DNA from: an uncultured Lysobacteraceae bacterium
Lineage (GTDB): Bacteria > Pseudomonadota > Gammaproteobacteria > Xanthomonadales > Xanthomonadaceae
Reading direction: 5' to 3'
DNA length: 48,076 bases
Assembly (NCBI GenBank): GCA_946480825.1
Contig: CAMLLG010000029.1
Location: forward strand, 1-48,076
Shown: piece after piece, positions 1-8,947 of the stretch
How the letters are laid out: every line of letters starts with the position of its first letter
Position numbering within the stretch: position 1 is the first letter of the stretch
Translations under genes and position numbers: made by a program
Notes under the pieces: model-generated
What the model saw: the letters and a program-made list of their open reading frames with translations, nothing else
Databases searched by the model: none
Told to the model about the DNA's origin: nothing

Positions 1-663
1 ATCCACATCGCCGAGCAGATCGGCGAAGTGCAGGACAGCCTCGCGATCCGCGGCGAGCGCCCGGTGCGCTGGCTGCTGGATCACGCCGACGTCGACGCGC
101 GCTGGACGCTGGTGCATGCGACCCATCTGGAGGTCGACGAGATCGTCGGCATCGCCGATCGCGGCGCCACCGTCGCGATCTGCCCGACCACCGAGGCCAA
201 TCTCGGCGACGGTCTGTTTCCGCTGCGCGATTATCTCGATGCGGACGGTGCCTGGGGCATCGGTTCGGATTCGCACATTTCGGTTTCGCCGGTGGAAGAA
301 CTGCGCTGGCTGGAATACGGCCAGCGGTTGGTCACGAAACACCGCAACATCGCCGCGACCGATGCGGTACCCAGCGTCGGCGAGGTGCTGCTGCGCGGCG
401 TGCAGGCGAGTGCGGCGGCATCCACCGGCTTCGCGTCGACGACGACCGCGGACGATACGGTCGCGCTCGACGGCGGGGCGCCGCAACTGATAGGCGCGAC
501 TGCGGGCGACATCGCCGATCGCTGGATCTTCAGCGGCAACCGGCCGCTGGTGCGCACGGTCGCGGTGAACGGTCGCGAGGTCGTCGTCGATGGCCGCCAT
601 CGCGACCGCGAGGCCATCGCGGCGCGCTATGCCGCGGCGATGCCGGGCCTGCTGGCCGGTTGA
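1..663 (+). CDS. hutF: Formimidoylglutamate deiminase, C-terminal part (partial)
   Basis: This is the 3' end of a gene entering from the left edge; the reading frame is open from base 1. The product deiminates N-formimidoyl-L-glutamate to N-formyl-L-glutamate in the histidine utilisation (Hut) pathway and belongs to the amidohydrolase (TIM-barrel) superfamily. The visible part starts at the IHIAEQ strand, where the His is a metal/substrate residue. It then has VHATHL, the CPTTEANLGDG block and the GSDSHISVSPVEELRWLEYGQR motif typical of HutF, with the metal-binding Asp in GSDS. About 220 residues are present of the roughly 450 expected. The urocanate hydratase gene hutU lies 16 kb downstream on the same strand, so the hut genes are not contiguous here. 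Assignment is by motif recognition and is secure. Confidence 0.93.
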   Translation: MHIAEQIGEVQDSLAIRGERPVRWLLDHADVDARWTLVHATHLEVDEIVGIADRGATVAICPTTEANLGDGLFPLRDYLDADGAWGIGSDSHISVSPVEELRWLEYGQRLVTKHRNIAATDAVPSVGEVLLRGVQASAAASTGFASTTTADDTVALDGGAPQLIGATAGDIADRWIFSGNRPLVRTVAVNGREVVVDGRHRDREAIAARYAAAMPGLLAG

Positions 664-775
664 TCCGGCGGCGACCGGGATTCGTCGTCCGGAATCGGGG
701 GTTCGTCGCAAGGTCCGGCGGGCGGCGACGTGGCGGGGCAGGCTGGTCGCATCCCCGCCGTTCATGGAGACCGTC

Positions 776-2182
776 ATGGCCATGTTGTTCCATCCTTCGA
801 TCGTTCTCGCCGCTGCGCTGCTGTTGAACGGCACCGCCCATGCCATGTCCGATGCCGAGCTGCAGGCGAAGCTCGGGCAGCGCCTGCACGGCGACCGGAC
901 CGGCGCCTGCTTCGCTGCCGCGGTGATCGACGGCGACAGCGTCGCTCGCGCCTACGTCTGCGCCGACGGCGGTGCAGACATGGGCGACTCCGCGCGACGG
1001 ATCGGACCGGAGACCGCGTTCGAGATCGGCTCGGTCAGCAAGCCGATGATGGCGGCCCTGCTCGCCGGCCTGATCCGCGAAGGCAAGGCCTCGCTCGAAG
1101 ATCCGCTGTCGGCGTATCTGCCCGAGGACGCGCAGGTGCCGACGTTCGAGGGCAAGCCGATCCTGCTGCGCCACATCGTCACCCACACCTCGGGTCTGCC
1201 GGCGATTCCCGCGGGCATGCACGGCGCGGATCCGGCGAATCCCTATGCGCGCCTGAGCGAACGCGACCTGCTCGATGCGCTGTCGAAGACGACGCTGACG
1301 CGCGCGCCCGGCACGACGTTCGCATACTCGAATTTCGCGGCGATGCTGCTGTCGTATGCGGTGGCACGTCGTGCCGGCCTGGACTTCGAAACGCTGATCG
1401 ACGAGCGCCTGTTCGCGCCGCTGGGCATGACCCGCAGTTACATCGGCCGCAAACCCGACGGCACGACGGTCGCGACCGGGCACACGTCGGACGGCAGGCC
1501 GACCTCGCCCTGGAATTTTCCGACCGATCTCGCCGGCGTCGGCGGCGTGCGCGCGACCCTCGACGACATGGTGCGTTACGTGCGGGCGCAGGTCGGCAAC
1601 GCGCCGGAGCCGCTCGACGCCGACTTCGCGCTGACCCATGTCGCGATACCGGGCGATGCGAAGACGCCGACCGCGATGCACTGGCTGATCGCGCCGCTCA
1701 ACGGCCGCAGCTTTCTCGCGCACGAGGGCGGCACCGGCGGTTTCTCGTCGTTCGTGGCCTTCGATCCGGAGAAAAAATTCGGTGTGGTGATCCTCTCCGA
1801 CACCGCGCTGCATACCCTCGGCGGTCTCGGCAGCGTCGGCCTGCATCTGCTGGACCCGCGCGTGCCCCTGGGCAAGCCGCTGAAGGCGGAAACCGAGGTC
1901 GATGCCGGCCCTGCGTCCGTGTTGTCCGTCGACGATCTCAAGGCCTATGCCGGCGAGTACCCGCTGATGCCGGGCTTCGCGCTGACGGTGCGCGCCGAGG
2001 GCGCCGCGCTGACCGCGCAGGCCACCGGGCAGGGCGCGTTTCCGCTGAGCGCGAAGGCGAAGGATGTGTTCGCCTTCGCCGAGGCCGGCATCGTCGTCCG
2101 CTTCCGCCGCGATGCGGCTGGTAAAGTCATCGCGCTCACCCTCGAACAGGGTGGCCAGATCCTGCAGGGCACGCGCAAATGA
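776..2182 (+). CDS. Exported serine hydrolase, class C beta-lactamase-like
   Basis: The 468-aa product is a serine hydrolase of the beta-lactamase class C / penicillin-binding-protein-like family (Pfam Beta-lactamase). It begins with a signal peptide (MAMLFHPSIVLAAALLLNG...AHA), so it should act in the periplasm. The catalytic SxxK is S86-V-S-K89 in EIGSVSKP, the YxN motif is YSN in FAYSNF, and the third motif appears as HEGGTGGF. Residues after about 375 form a separate C-terminal domain. The ATG at 776 is preferred because GGAGA lies 5 nt before it; an in-frame ATG at 764 is possible. The stop overlaps the start of the following sensor kinase (ATGA), so the two are probably translationally coupled. 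Substrate unknown: it could be a beta-lactamase, D-aminopeptidase or esterase. Confidence 0.9.
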   Translation: MAMLFHPSIVLAAALLLNGTAHAMSDAELQAKLGQRLHGDRTGACFAAAVIDGDSVARAYVCADGGADMGDSARRIGPETAFEIGSVSKPMMAALLAGLIREGKASLEDPLSAYLPEDAQVPTFEGKPILLRHIVTHTSGLPAIPAGMHGADPANPYARLSERDLLDALSKTTLTRAPGTTFAYSNFAAMLLSYAVARRAGLDFETLIDERLFAPLGMTRSYIGRKPDGTTVATGHTSDGRPTSPWNFPTDLAGVGGVRATLDDMVRYVRAQVGNAPEPLDADFALTHVAIPGDAKTPTAMHWLIAPLNGRSFLAHEGGTGGFSSFVAFDPEKKFGVVILSDTALHTLGGLGSVGLHLLDPRVPLGKPLKAETEVDAGPASVLSVDDLKAYAGEYPLMPGFALTVRAEGAALTAQATGQGAFPLSAKAKDVFAFAEAGIVVRFRRDAAGKVIALTLEQGGQILQGTRK

Positions 2183-3426
2183 TTTCCTCTTCCGTCTCCG
2201 ACCGCACGCCGTACGCGCTGGATCAGCCGCTGCCCGCCGAGGTCGTCGTCTCCCGCGGCGCATGGCTGGGTTACCGGCGTTATCCGGTCTTCGGCTGGCG
2301 CTGGCTGCGCGGCCGCAGCCTGATCTTCGGCGGCGTCATCGCGGTCTTCGCGTGTTTCATCGTCGGGGGGATGGTCATCGCCACCGGCGACGTTCGTCGC
2401 GGCGTGATGCTGGCCTTGTCCTTCTCGGTCGGCTTCATGCTGATGTGTTCCTCGGGGCCGTTGCTGGCGGCGCTGGTGCGCCACGCGGGCTGGCCACTGC
2501 GCCGCGAACGCTTCGGCATCGTGCTGGCGCTGCTGCTGGGCATCATCGTCAGCTATTTCGCGGATGCCTGGTCGTCGAACTATCTCCAGCAGAACATGCC
2601 CATGCGCGAAGACGCGCGCATCCTGATCAAACCGCCGGCGCTGTCGCCGGTCGTGAAGGCGGCGACGCAGGCGCTGAATCTGGCCCTTTTGGTGCTGATC
2701 TACGGCGCGCTCGGCGGCGGGCTCGCGCTGCGCGCGTATTTCCGAGAACTCGGCCGTTGGCAGGACAGTCGGCAGGCCGCGGCGCTGGCCACGCTGCAGG
2801 CCGAGAAACAGCGCTCCGAACTGCGCCTGGGCGTGCTGCAGGCGCAGGTCGAACCGCATTTCCTGTTCAACACGCTGGCCTCGGTGCGCGCGCTGGTGCG
2901 CCAGGATCCCGGTCAGGCCGAGGCCACCCTGGATGCGCTGGTGGATTATCTGCGCGCCAGCATTCCGCGCCTGCGCGATGCCGAAGCCACGCTCGATTCG
3001 AATCTGCTCGATTCCACGCTCGGCCAGCAGCTCGATCTGTGCGCGAGTTATCTCGAACTGATGCGCCTGCGCACCGCGGGCCGCCTGTCGCACGCGATCG
3101 AAGTCGATGCTGCGCTGCGCGAGATGCCGTTCCCGCCGCTGCTGCTGATCAGTCTGGTCGAGAATGCGGTGAAGCACGGCATCGAACCGCGGCCCGGCCC
3201 GGGCACGATCACGCTCAGCGCCGAACGCGACGGCGACGCGCTGCGGTTGCGCGTGATCGACGACGGCATGGGCCTGCAGCCGGGCGTCGGCGGCGGGCTC
3301 GGGCTGGCCAACGTGCGTGCGCAACTGCAGACGCGCTACGGCGATCGTGCGGCGTTCGCGTTGCACAGCCGCCCGCCGCAAGGCGCCTGCGCGGAACTGC
3401 GCATTCCTGTGGACGACGCGCGATGA
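2179..3426 (+). CDS. LytS/AlgZ-type sensor histidine kinase
   Basis: The 415-aa membrane histidine kinase has four predicted membrane segments (roughly residues 47-70, 76-100, 112-130 and 163-186) and no obvious large sensor domain. The His_kinase domain (PF06580 type) carries the phosphoacceptor His227 in VEPHFLFN. The ATPase domain follows with the N-box SLVENAVKHG and a glycine-rich G-box around DDGMGLQPG...GLGLANV. It should phosphorylate the LytTR regulator encoded immediately downstream; both junctions in this three-gene unit are ATGA overlaps. The signal is unknown. Coupling to the upstream periplasmic serine hydrolase suggests a cell-wall or antibiotic-related cue, which is an inference from position only. 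Confidence 0.92.
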   Translation: MISSSVSDRTPYALDQPLPAEVVVSRGAWLGYRRYPVFGWRWLRGRSLIFGGVIAVFACFIVGGMVIATGDVRRGVMLALSFSVGFMLMCSSGPLLAALVRHAGWPLRRERFGIVLALLLGIIVSYFADAWSSNYLQQNMPMREDARILIKPPALSPVVKAATQALNLALLVLIYGALGGGLALRAYFRELGRWQDSRQAAALATLQAEKQRSELRLGVLQAQVEPHFLFNTLASVRALVRQDPGQAEATLDALVDYLRASIPRLRDAEATLDSNLLDSTLGQQLDLCASYLELMRLRTAGRLSHAIEVDAALREMPFPPLLLISLVENAVKHGIEPRPGPGTITLSAERDGDALRLRVIDDGMGLQPGVGGGLGLANVRAQLQTRYGDRAAFALHSRPPQGACAELRIPVDDAR

Positions 3427-4193
3427 CGGCGGGCGCTGCGATCACCGCCGTCGTGGCCGAAGACGAAGCGCCGCTGCGCCGCGCGCTGTGCGCACTGCTG
3501 GAGGAGGCCTGGCCCGAACTGCGCATCGTCGCCGAGTGCGAAGACGGCATCGCCGCGATGGAAGCCATCGCCGCGCATCGTCCGGACCTGTGTTTTCTCG
3601 ACATCCGCATGCCCGGCGTGAGCGGGCTGGACGTGGCGCGCGCCGCGGTGGCGGCGAAGTCGCTGGTGGTGTTCACCACCGCCTACGACGAATACGCGGT
3701 GCGCGCGTTCGAGGCCGGCGCGGTCGATTATCTGTTGAAGCCGCTGCAGCCGGAGCGCATGCAGCGTGCGATCGAGCGCTTGCGCGCGCGTCTTCGCGAT
3801 GCGGACGACGACGATGCCGGTGCGCGGGTCGACGCGCTGGAAACCGCATTGCGTCCCGTCGGCCCGCGCGCGATCCGCTGGATCAGCGCCGCGGTGGGCG
3901 ACAGCGTGCGCATGATCGGCATCGACGACGTGCTGTTCTTCCAGGCGCAGGACAAATACGTGCGCGTGGTGACCGCCGATGGCGATGCGCTCATCCGCAC
4001 GCCGATCAAGGACCTGCTGGCGGGGCTGGATCCCGACGTGTTCTGGCAGGTGCACCGCGGCATCGTGGTGCGGGTGTCAGCGATCGATCGCCTGCGCCGG
4101 GACGAGCTCGGCAAATCCACATTGCGCCTGCGCGGTCGAGACGAGACGCTGCCGGTAAGTTCGGCCTTTCTGCATCGTTTCCGCGGGATGTGA
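3423..4193 (+). CDS. LytTR-family response regulator
   Basis: The 256-aa protein has an N-terminal receiver domain with acidic pocket residues in VAEDEAP, the phosphoacceptor Asp60 in CFLDIRMPG and the conserved Lys in YLLKPLQ. A C-terminal LytTR DNA-binding domain (about residues 155-256) follows, with the motifs VLFFQAQDKYVRV, FWQVHRGIVVRV and LPVSSAFLHRF. It is the cognate regulator of the LytS-type kinase whose stop codon it overlaps by ATGA. LytTR proteins bind paired ~9-bp direct repeats; no such site was confidently located here. The ATG at 3423 is the only start consistent with the family's N-terminus. Confidence 0.94.
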   Translation: MTAGAAITAVVAEDEAPLRRALCALLEEAWPELRIVAECEDGIAAMEAIAAHRPDLCFLDIRMPGVSGLDVARAAVAAKSLVVFTTAYDEYAVRAFEAGAVDYLLKPLQPERMQRAIERLRARLRDADDDDAGARVDALETALRPVGPRAIRWISAAVGDSVRMIGIDDVLFFQAQDKYVRVVTADGDALIRTPIKDLLAGLDPDVFWQVHRGIVVRVSAIDRLRRDELGKSTLRLRGRDETLPVSSAFLHRFRGM

Positions 4194-4330
4194 GCGGGAC
4201 GATCACCGCCCTGGTCGATCACGCTTCTTTCACGCGCGATGCGACTCCACGCGCACCTGTGATCGTGCTTTCTGCAAGCGGGATGGATGAGGTTCGAGAA
4301 ACTCCCACAGGGGCAGCGGTGACATCTCGT

Positions 4331-4381
4331 GTAGAGCGGCCTTCGGGTCGAGATGACGCAGCGGGCTGAAGCCCGCTCTAC
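4331..4381. repeat. REP-type inverted repeat with GTAG ends
   Basis: The element begins with GTAGAGCGG and ends with the complementary CCGCTCTAC, so it can fold into a hairpin. Similar GTAGAGCGGGCTT units recur at 43922-43984. GTAG-headed REP elements (SMAG-like) are known in Stenotrophomonas and relatives. It separates the convergent LytTR regulator and pyrophosphatase genes; the remaining bases between 4194 and 4416 show nothing else recognisable. Confidence 0.75.
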
Positions 4382-4416
4382 CGCGCAGGGGGCGAGGGCC
4401 GCTTTGTCTCATGACG

Positions 4417-5667
4417 CTACCGCAGCGCCGCTTCCGTGGACGCGAGGCTGCCGTCGTTGGGCGCCGGGCGCACGCGCAGCAGGCGCGCGAGCAGCGGGTA
4501 GATGTCGATGTTGTCGAATGCCGGCAGCACCACGCCGCGCTTGAATGACGGTCCGGTCGCGGTGAACACCGCGCGCATCGACGGATCTTCCGGCGCGAAG
4601 CCGTGCTCGCCCTTCACCGGTTGCGGAGACACCGCGTTGCCGCGGCCCTGCACGCGCCAACCCGCATCGGCCTGGCACACGATGGGCGGAATCCGCGGAT
4701 GCGCGCCGTAGCGCCACTGCGCCGGCAGTTCGGATTTGCGCCAGCAGGCGTAGACATCGTGGCGCCCGATGAAGGCGCGTTCGACGTCCGCCGCGCGCCC
4801 CGGTTTCGGCACGATGCCGATATGCGTTCCCCACGAATCCAGCGTGTAGGCCGAGGGCTGCAGACGGTCGTCGAGCAGCCGCAGATGTTCGCGCGGCACG
4901 TCGGCCATGCCGTGGTCGGACAGCACGATCAGATCGGTGTCCGCCTCCAGCCCGCGCGCGCGCAGCCCCGCGCGCAGCCGCGCCAGCGAGGCGTCGATCA
5001 CCCGCAGCGCGGCCAGCGATTCCGGTGCCGACGCGCCGTGCTCGTGCGCGGCGACGTCGTACTGTTCGAAGTACAGCGTCAACAGTCGCGGGCGTTCGCC
5101 GGGCGGCAGATCCAGCCACTGCAGGATCTGGTCCACGCGCGCGTCCGCGGCGACCGCTCTGTCGAAGATGCGGAAATGGCGCGGGCGTTGGCCGGCGATG
5201 CGCGCCTCCGAGCCGGGCCAGAACATCGTCGCTGCGATCCCGCCCTGCGCCTGCACGGTCGCCCAGATCGGTTCGCCGCCCCACCAGCGCCCGTCCTTCG
5301 CGCTCGCTTCCTTCGAGATGAAACGGCCGAGCCGCTCGTCGCGCATGTTGTTGTGGACGATGCCGTGACGATCCGGACGCAGGCCGGTAACCAGGGTGTA
5401 GTGGTTCGGAAAGGTCAGCGTCGGATAGCTCGGATTCAACCACTCGGCGCGCACGCCTTCGGCGGCGATCGCATCCAGCGTGGGCAGGGTGCCGTCGCCC
5501 AGCATCGACGCGGGCAGGCCGTCGATCGACACCAGCACCACGTGCTGCCCGCCGTCGCGCGGTCCCGTGCGTGAGGTCGGCGCGCCCGCGCAGGCCGCGA
5601 GCAGCAGCGAAAGGACAAGAACGGCAATCCGGGCCCCGAGGGCGGCGTGCGGGCGGCGTGGCATCAT
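4417..5667 (-). CDS. Lipoprotein nucleotide pyrophosphatase/phosphodiesterase (NPP family)
   Basis: The 416-aa protein belongs to the alkaline phosphatase superfamily, ectonucleotide pyrophosphatase/phosphodiesterase branch, and closely resembles the structurally studied Xanthomonas NPP. It has a lipoprotein signal peptide with lipobox LAAC (Cys26). Metal and catalytic residues are visible: Asp49 in VSIDGL, the nucleophile Thr85 in PTLTFPNHY, the LSDHGM motif and the late KGEHGF histidine. It should hydrolyse nucleotide pyrophosphate or phosphodiester bonds outside the cytoplasm. The start is an ATG-ATG pair at 5667/5664. Gene orientation is opposite to its neighbours, so it is probably a single transcription unit. 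Confidence 0.92.
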   Translation of the reverse strand: MMPRRPHAALGARIAVLVLSLLLAACAGAPTSRTGPRDGGQHVVLVSIDGLPASMLGDGTLPTLDAIAAEGVRAEWLNPSYPTLTFPNHYTLVTGLRPDRHGIVHNNMRDERLGRFISKEASAKDGRWWGGEPIWATVQAQGGIAATMFWPGSEARIAGQRPRHFRIFDRAVAADARVDQILQWLDLPPGERPRLLTLYFEQYDVAAHEHGASAPESLAALRVIDASLARLRAGLRARGLEADTDLIVLSDHGMADVPREHLRLLDDRLQPSAYTLDSWGTHIGIVPKPGRAADVERAFIGRHDVYACWRKSELPAQWRYGAHPRIPPIVCQADAGWRVQGRGNAVSPQPVKGEHGFAPEDPSMRAVFTATGPSFKRGVVLPAFDNIDIYPLLARLLRVRPAPNDGSLASTEAALR

Positions 5668-5745
5668 CCGGCCATGATAAGCGCCGTCGATGTCCGCGGG
5701 ATTTCGGCGCCCCTCAGACTTTCGTCCATTGTTTCCGGAGTCCGT

Positions 5746-6282
5746 ATGCCGCGCCGCGCGCTTGTGTCGTCCATGCTGTCGTTCGTCTCGTGCCTCGCGG
5801 CGTCCGCGCCCGCATGGGCCGCGGCGCCGCATTCGCCGGTCGAATGCGAGGTCTGGGCCCGCGAACTCAGCTTCGCGCGCACGGTGGCGGACCACGATCC
5901 CGCCGCGTTCGCCGATCACGTGGCGGCGGGTGCGGTGTTCGGCGCCGGTCGCGCGCGCCAGACCCGCGGCCGCGAGACGATCGTGGCGCGCTGGGGCGGC
6001 ATCATCGAAGGCCGACACGTCACCATCGAGTGGTATCCGCTGCGCACCACGGTCGGCGGCGTCGATGGCATCGCCTGGTCCGAGGGCCCGTCGCTGACGA
6101 TCGAGAACCCCGGCACCGCCGACGCGAAGTATTCGCTCGGCGGTTACCGCTCGGTCTGGCATCGCGAGGCCGACGGCGTCTGGCGGGTGTTGTTCGACGA
6201 CGGCAGCGACAGCGTGCCGGCCACGCCGGAACAGGTGCAGGCCTTCCGCGACGGCCGCCGCGAGACCTGCCCGGCGGGCTGA
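5746..6282 (+). CDS. Exported SnoaL/NTF2-like (DUF4440-type) protein
   Basis: The 178-aa product starts with a signal peptide (MPRRALVSSMLSFVSCL...AWA) followed by a cystatin/NTF2-like fold. Typical elements are RTVADHDPAAFADHVAAGAVF, RGRETIVARW and YRSVWHREADGVWRVLFDDG. Proteins of this type form small cone-shaped barrels that bind ligands or act as minor enzymes; no catalytic pair can be named. The start at 5746 is chosen because GGAG ends 5 nt upstream and it gives a clean signal peptide. It diverges from the pyrophosphatase gene with about 78 bp between the starts. Function unknown. Confidence 0.8.
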   Translation: MPRRALVSSMLSFVSCLAASAPAWAAAPHSPVECEVWARELSFARTVADHDPAAFADHVAAGAVFGAGRARQTRGRETIVARWGGIIEGRHVTIEWYPLRTTVGGVDGIAWSEGPSLTIENPGTADAKYSLGGYRSVWHREADGVWRVLFDDGSDSVPATPEQVQAFRDGRRETCPAG

Positions 6283-6383
6283 CGCCGCAGTGAACGCGGC
6301 ATTTCTTCGGCAGGCGCGTTCATGCAGACCGCGCCGGGCCGGCGTAAGGTGCGGCATATCCCGAGGACAACGGAGCCGCCGCC

Positions 6384-6734
6384 ATGACCCGCTTCCTGTT
6401 TGCCGCCCTGCTCGCCGCCTGCTCCGGCATCGCCGTCGCCCAGACCGTGACCGTCAGCAAGGACACCGGCGAAACCGAAACCATGCAGACCTCCGTGGCC
6501 GAAACCACTCCGGATGCGTCCGCACCGGCCCAGACCGAAGAACCGGCGCGCACCTGTCTGCGCAGCACCGGTTCGCGCATCGTCGGCAGCCGCAATCTCC
6601 GCGCCGAGAAAGACCTCAAGCCGCAGGGCTGCGCCGTCGCCGCAGGCCGCGTCTACACCGCCGAAGACCTCGACCGCAGCGGCCATCTCAATCTCGCCGA
6701 CGCCCTGCGCAGCCTCGATACCTCGATCCGCTGA
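6384..6734 (+). CDS. Small exported protein with a TonB-receptor plug-like signature
   Basis: The 116-aa protein has a signal peptide (MTRFLFAALLAACSGIAVAQ), an acidic Thr/Ala/Pro-rich linker (about residues 20-55), and a C-terminal block. That block contains CLRSTGSRI, a second Cys in QGCAVA, and YTAEDLDRSGHLNLADALRSLD. The TGSRI plus 'Y-T-x-E-D-L...G..N-L-A-D-A-L-R' arrangement resembles the start of the plug domain of TonB-dependent receptors, but no barrel follows. GGAG lies 8 nt before the ATG, and an intrinsic terminator follows the stop. It looks like a real, independently terminated gene of unknown function. Confidence 0.8.
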   Translation: MTRFLFAALLAACSGIAVAQTVTVSKDTGETETMQTSVAETTPDASAPAQTEEPARTCLRSTGSRIVGSRNLRAEKDLKPQGCAVAAGRVYTAEDLDRSGHLNLADALRSLDTSIR

Positions 6735-6755
6735 CGCGCATTCAAGACCTTCACG

Positions 6756-6781
6756 AAGCCCGGCCCCGCGCCGGGCTTTTT
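6756..6781 (+). terminator. Rho-independent terminator
   Basis: A perfect 8-bp stem AAGCCCGG/CCGGGCTT with a 7-nt loop is followed by a run of T. It sits 21 bp after the small exported protein gene. Because of its symmetric A/T flanks it could also serve the convergent ogt gene on the minus strand. Confidence 0.88.
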
Positions 6782-6807
6782 CGTGCGCGTGCGTTCTCTG
6801 GACGATT

Positions 6808-7341
6808 TCAGCCGAACAGATCGCCGCTGCCGCGCATCGGCAGCGCGCCTTCGAGTCGCAGCAGCGCTTCCTTGATCGGCAGGCCGCCGCCGAAACCGGT
6901 GAGGCTACCGTCGGCGCCGATCACGCGGTGGCAGGGCAGCACGATCGGCAGCGGATTGCGGCCGTTCGCCGCGCCCACCGCGCGCACCGCCGCGGGTTTG
7001 CCGATGGCATGGGCGAGATCGCGATAGCTCCAGGTCTCGCCGTAGGGAATCGTCGCCAGCGTTCGCCAGACTTCGCACTGGAATGCGGTGCCCTCCGGCG
7101 CCAGCGGCAGATCGAAATCGCGGCGCGTGCCGTCGAAGTATTCGTGCAGTTGACGTGAAGTCGTCTCGATGATGTCCGCCGCGATCCCGTCCGCTCCCGG
7201 CACCCAGCCAGCGCGATCCACCGGATGCCGGTTGCTCGGGAATTCGATGTGGCGCAGACCCTGCGCATCCGCGGCGAGCGTCAGCATGCCGATCGGCGTG
7301 TCGATGCGCTCGAAGAACAGCGTCGCGTCGTTGGTGTTCAT
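6808..7341 (-). CDS. ogt: Methylated-DNA--[protein]-cysteine S-methyltransferase
   Basis: The 177-aa suicide repair protein transfers O6-alkyl groups from guanine (and O4-alkyl from thymine) to its own cysteine. The active-site motif is PCHR in [10 protein letters not shown]. The DNA-binding winged helix includes [24 protein letters not shown], and an N-terminal ribonuclease-H-like domain precedes it. Length matches Ogt-type enzymes without an Ada regulatory part. The ATG at 7341 overlaps the stop of the upstream glycosylase gene (ATGA), so both repair activities are made from one coupled message. Confidence 0.95.
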   Translation of the reverse strand: MNTNDATLFFERIDTPIGMLTLAADAQGLRHIEFPSNRHPVDRAGWVPGADGIAADIIETTSRQLHEYFDGTRRDFDLPLAPEGTAFQCEVWRTLATIPYGETWSYRDLAHAIGKPAAVRAVGAANGRNPLPIVLPCHRVIGADGSLTGFGGGLPIKEALLRLEGALPMRGSGDLFG

Positions 7342-8834
7342 GCCGCTGCCCGCTGCGCCGCGTCCGCCGGCAGATGCCACAGATGCAGCACCGCATACGC
7401 GCGCCACGGCCGCCACGCCTGCGATCGCGCTTCGGTCGCGCGTTCCGTCAGTCGTGCCACGCCCTGCGCCGCGGCCAGCCGCTGCTGCAGCACCAGATCG
7501 CCCGCGGGAAACGCATCCGGCATCGCCATGCCGCGCATCGCGATGTACTGCGCGGTCCACGCGCCGATGCCGGGCAGTGCGGTCGCGCGCGCGACGAAAT
7601 CCTCCAGCCGTTGGCCGCCTTCGAACGACAGCCGGCCGTCGGCGACCGCCGCGGCCAGCGCGCGCACCGTCGCGGCGCGGGTCTTCGGCAGGCCGATGCC
7701 TTCCAGCGGCGCGTCCCGCAGACGTTTCGGCGACGGAAAGAGGCGATCGAGTCCGGCCGGCGCGGCGTCGTCGCGATGCGCGCCCCAGGTATCCACCAGC
7801 CTTCGCACCAGGGTGGTCGCACCGGCGACGCTGATCTGCTGCCCCAGCACCGCGCGCACCGACAGTTCGAAGCCGTCCCAGCCGCAGGGCACACGCAGTC
7901 CGGGATGCAGCGCGACCGCGCGCGACAGCAATCCGTCTTCCGCGAAGACGGCATGCATCGGCCGCAGATCGGCATCGAGATCGAACATCCGCCGTACACG
8001 ACGCACCAGATCGGGAATGTCGCGTGGATCGGCCTCGGCGATCTCCAGCATCAGTTCGGGGCGATCCGCGACCGCGCTGACGCGCAGCCACGCGCGGCCC
8101 GGACCCACTGCGCGTTCGTAACTGTCCACGCCGACGCGTTCGATTCCCGGAATCGCGCGCCTGGCGAGAAACGCCAGCAACATCGGGAAATCCAGCGGCG
8201 GTCGATAACCCAGACGCAGCCTCAGCGTGCCGCTCGGCGCCTTCGCGGCCGAGGCCTGACGACGGATCGCGCCCGGCGGCATGCCGCAGCCGTCCCTGAA
8301 CGCGGCATTGAAGCGCCGCAGGCTGTTGTAACCCGCGGCCAGCGCCACATCGGTCACCGGCAGCGCGGTTTCGGTGAGCAATTGTTTCGCGAGCAGCAGC
8401 CGGCGGGTCGCGTGCACCGCATGCGGGGTCGCACCGACGTGGGCCAGGAACACCCGCTGCAACTGGCGCGCGCTCAGGCCCACGCGCGCCGCCAGCGCTT
8501 CGACGCTGTCGTCCTGCAACGCGCCTTCGGCGATCATCGCCAACGCCCGCCGCACGGCATCCTCGCGCACCTGGGCGAAGGCCTCCGGCGACAGCTCCGG
8601 CCGACAGCGCAGGCACGGCCGATACCCGGCCGCGGTCGCCGCCGCCGCGTTCGCATGGAAGGTGATGTTGCTGCGCTTCGGCGCCGGCGCCGGACACACC
8701 GGCCGGCAATAGATCCCGGTGCTGCGCACCGCGACGAAGAACAACCCGTCGAAGCGATGATCCTTCGCGGCCATCGCCCGCAGGCAGACCTCGCGGGGCG
8801 GCAGGGCGGGGTGGTGGTCGGGGGTGGAGGTCAT
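7338..8834 (-). CDS. Ada-N/AraC/AlkA fusion: DNA-3-methyladenine glycosylase with regulatory domains
   Basis: The 498-aa fusion joins two alkylation-response modules. Residues about 10-80 are an Ada zinc domain with all four cysteines (C43 and C47 in YCRPVCPA, C74 and C77 in CLRCRPE), which accepts methyl groups from DNA phosphotriesters. Residues about 90-190 are an AraC-type helix-turn-helix. Residues about 205-320 match AlkA_N. The rest is an HhH-GPD glycosylase with [16 protein letters not shown] and the catalytic Asp in [10 protein letters not shown]. It therefore probably both senses methylation and excises alkylated purines. The ATG at 8834 lacks a clear Shine-Dalgarno sequence. The family is often labelled 'AlkA family / DNA-3-methyladenine glycosylase 2'. 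Confidence 0.93.
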   Translation of the reverse strand: MTSTPDHHPALPPREVCLRAMAAKDHRFDGLFFVAVRSTGIYCRPVCPAPAPKRSNITFHANAAAATAAGYRPCLRCRPELSPEAFAQVREDAVRRALAMIAEGALQDDSVEALAARVGLSARQLQRVFLAHVGATPHAVHATRRLLLAKQLLTETALPVTDVALAAGYNSLRRFNAAFRDGCGMPPGAIRRQASAAKAPSGTLRLRLGYRPPLDFPMLLAFLARRAIPGIERVGVDSYERAVGPGRAWLRVSAVADRPELMLEIAEADPRDIPDLVRRVRRMFDLDADLRPMHAVFAEDGLLSRAVALHPGLRVPCGWDGFELSVRAVLGQQISVAGATTLVRRLVDTWGAHRDDAAPAGLDRLFPSPKRLRDAPLEGIGLPKTRAATVRALAAAVADGRLSFEGGQRLEDFVARATALPGIGAWTAQYIAMRGMAMPDAFPAGDLVLQQRLAAAQGVARLTERATEARSQAWRPWRAYAVLHLWHLPADAAQRAAA

Positions 8835-8894
8835 GGGGGTAGCGTAGACCAACGGCGCCGGGGTGACTGGCCGTTTTCGGACGTGGGTGTTTTC

Positions 8895-8917
8895 GTAGGG
8901 CGAGCCCTGGGCCCGCC
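8895..8917. repeat. Single GTAG-headed REP unit
   Basis: GTAGGGCGAGCCCTGGGCCCGCC forms a short GC hairpin and starts with the GTAG tetranucleotide shared by other repeats in this window. It lies in the promoter region of the minus-strand repair genes, at the edge of the low-GC island. Confidence 0.5.
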
Positions 8918-8947
8918 GATGTCGGAGCGGACGAGGCGTGAGAGGCG

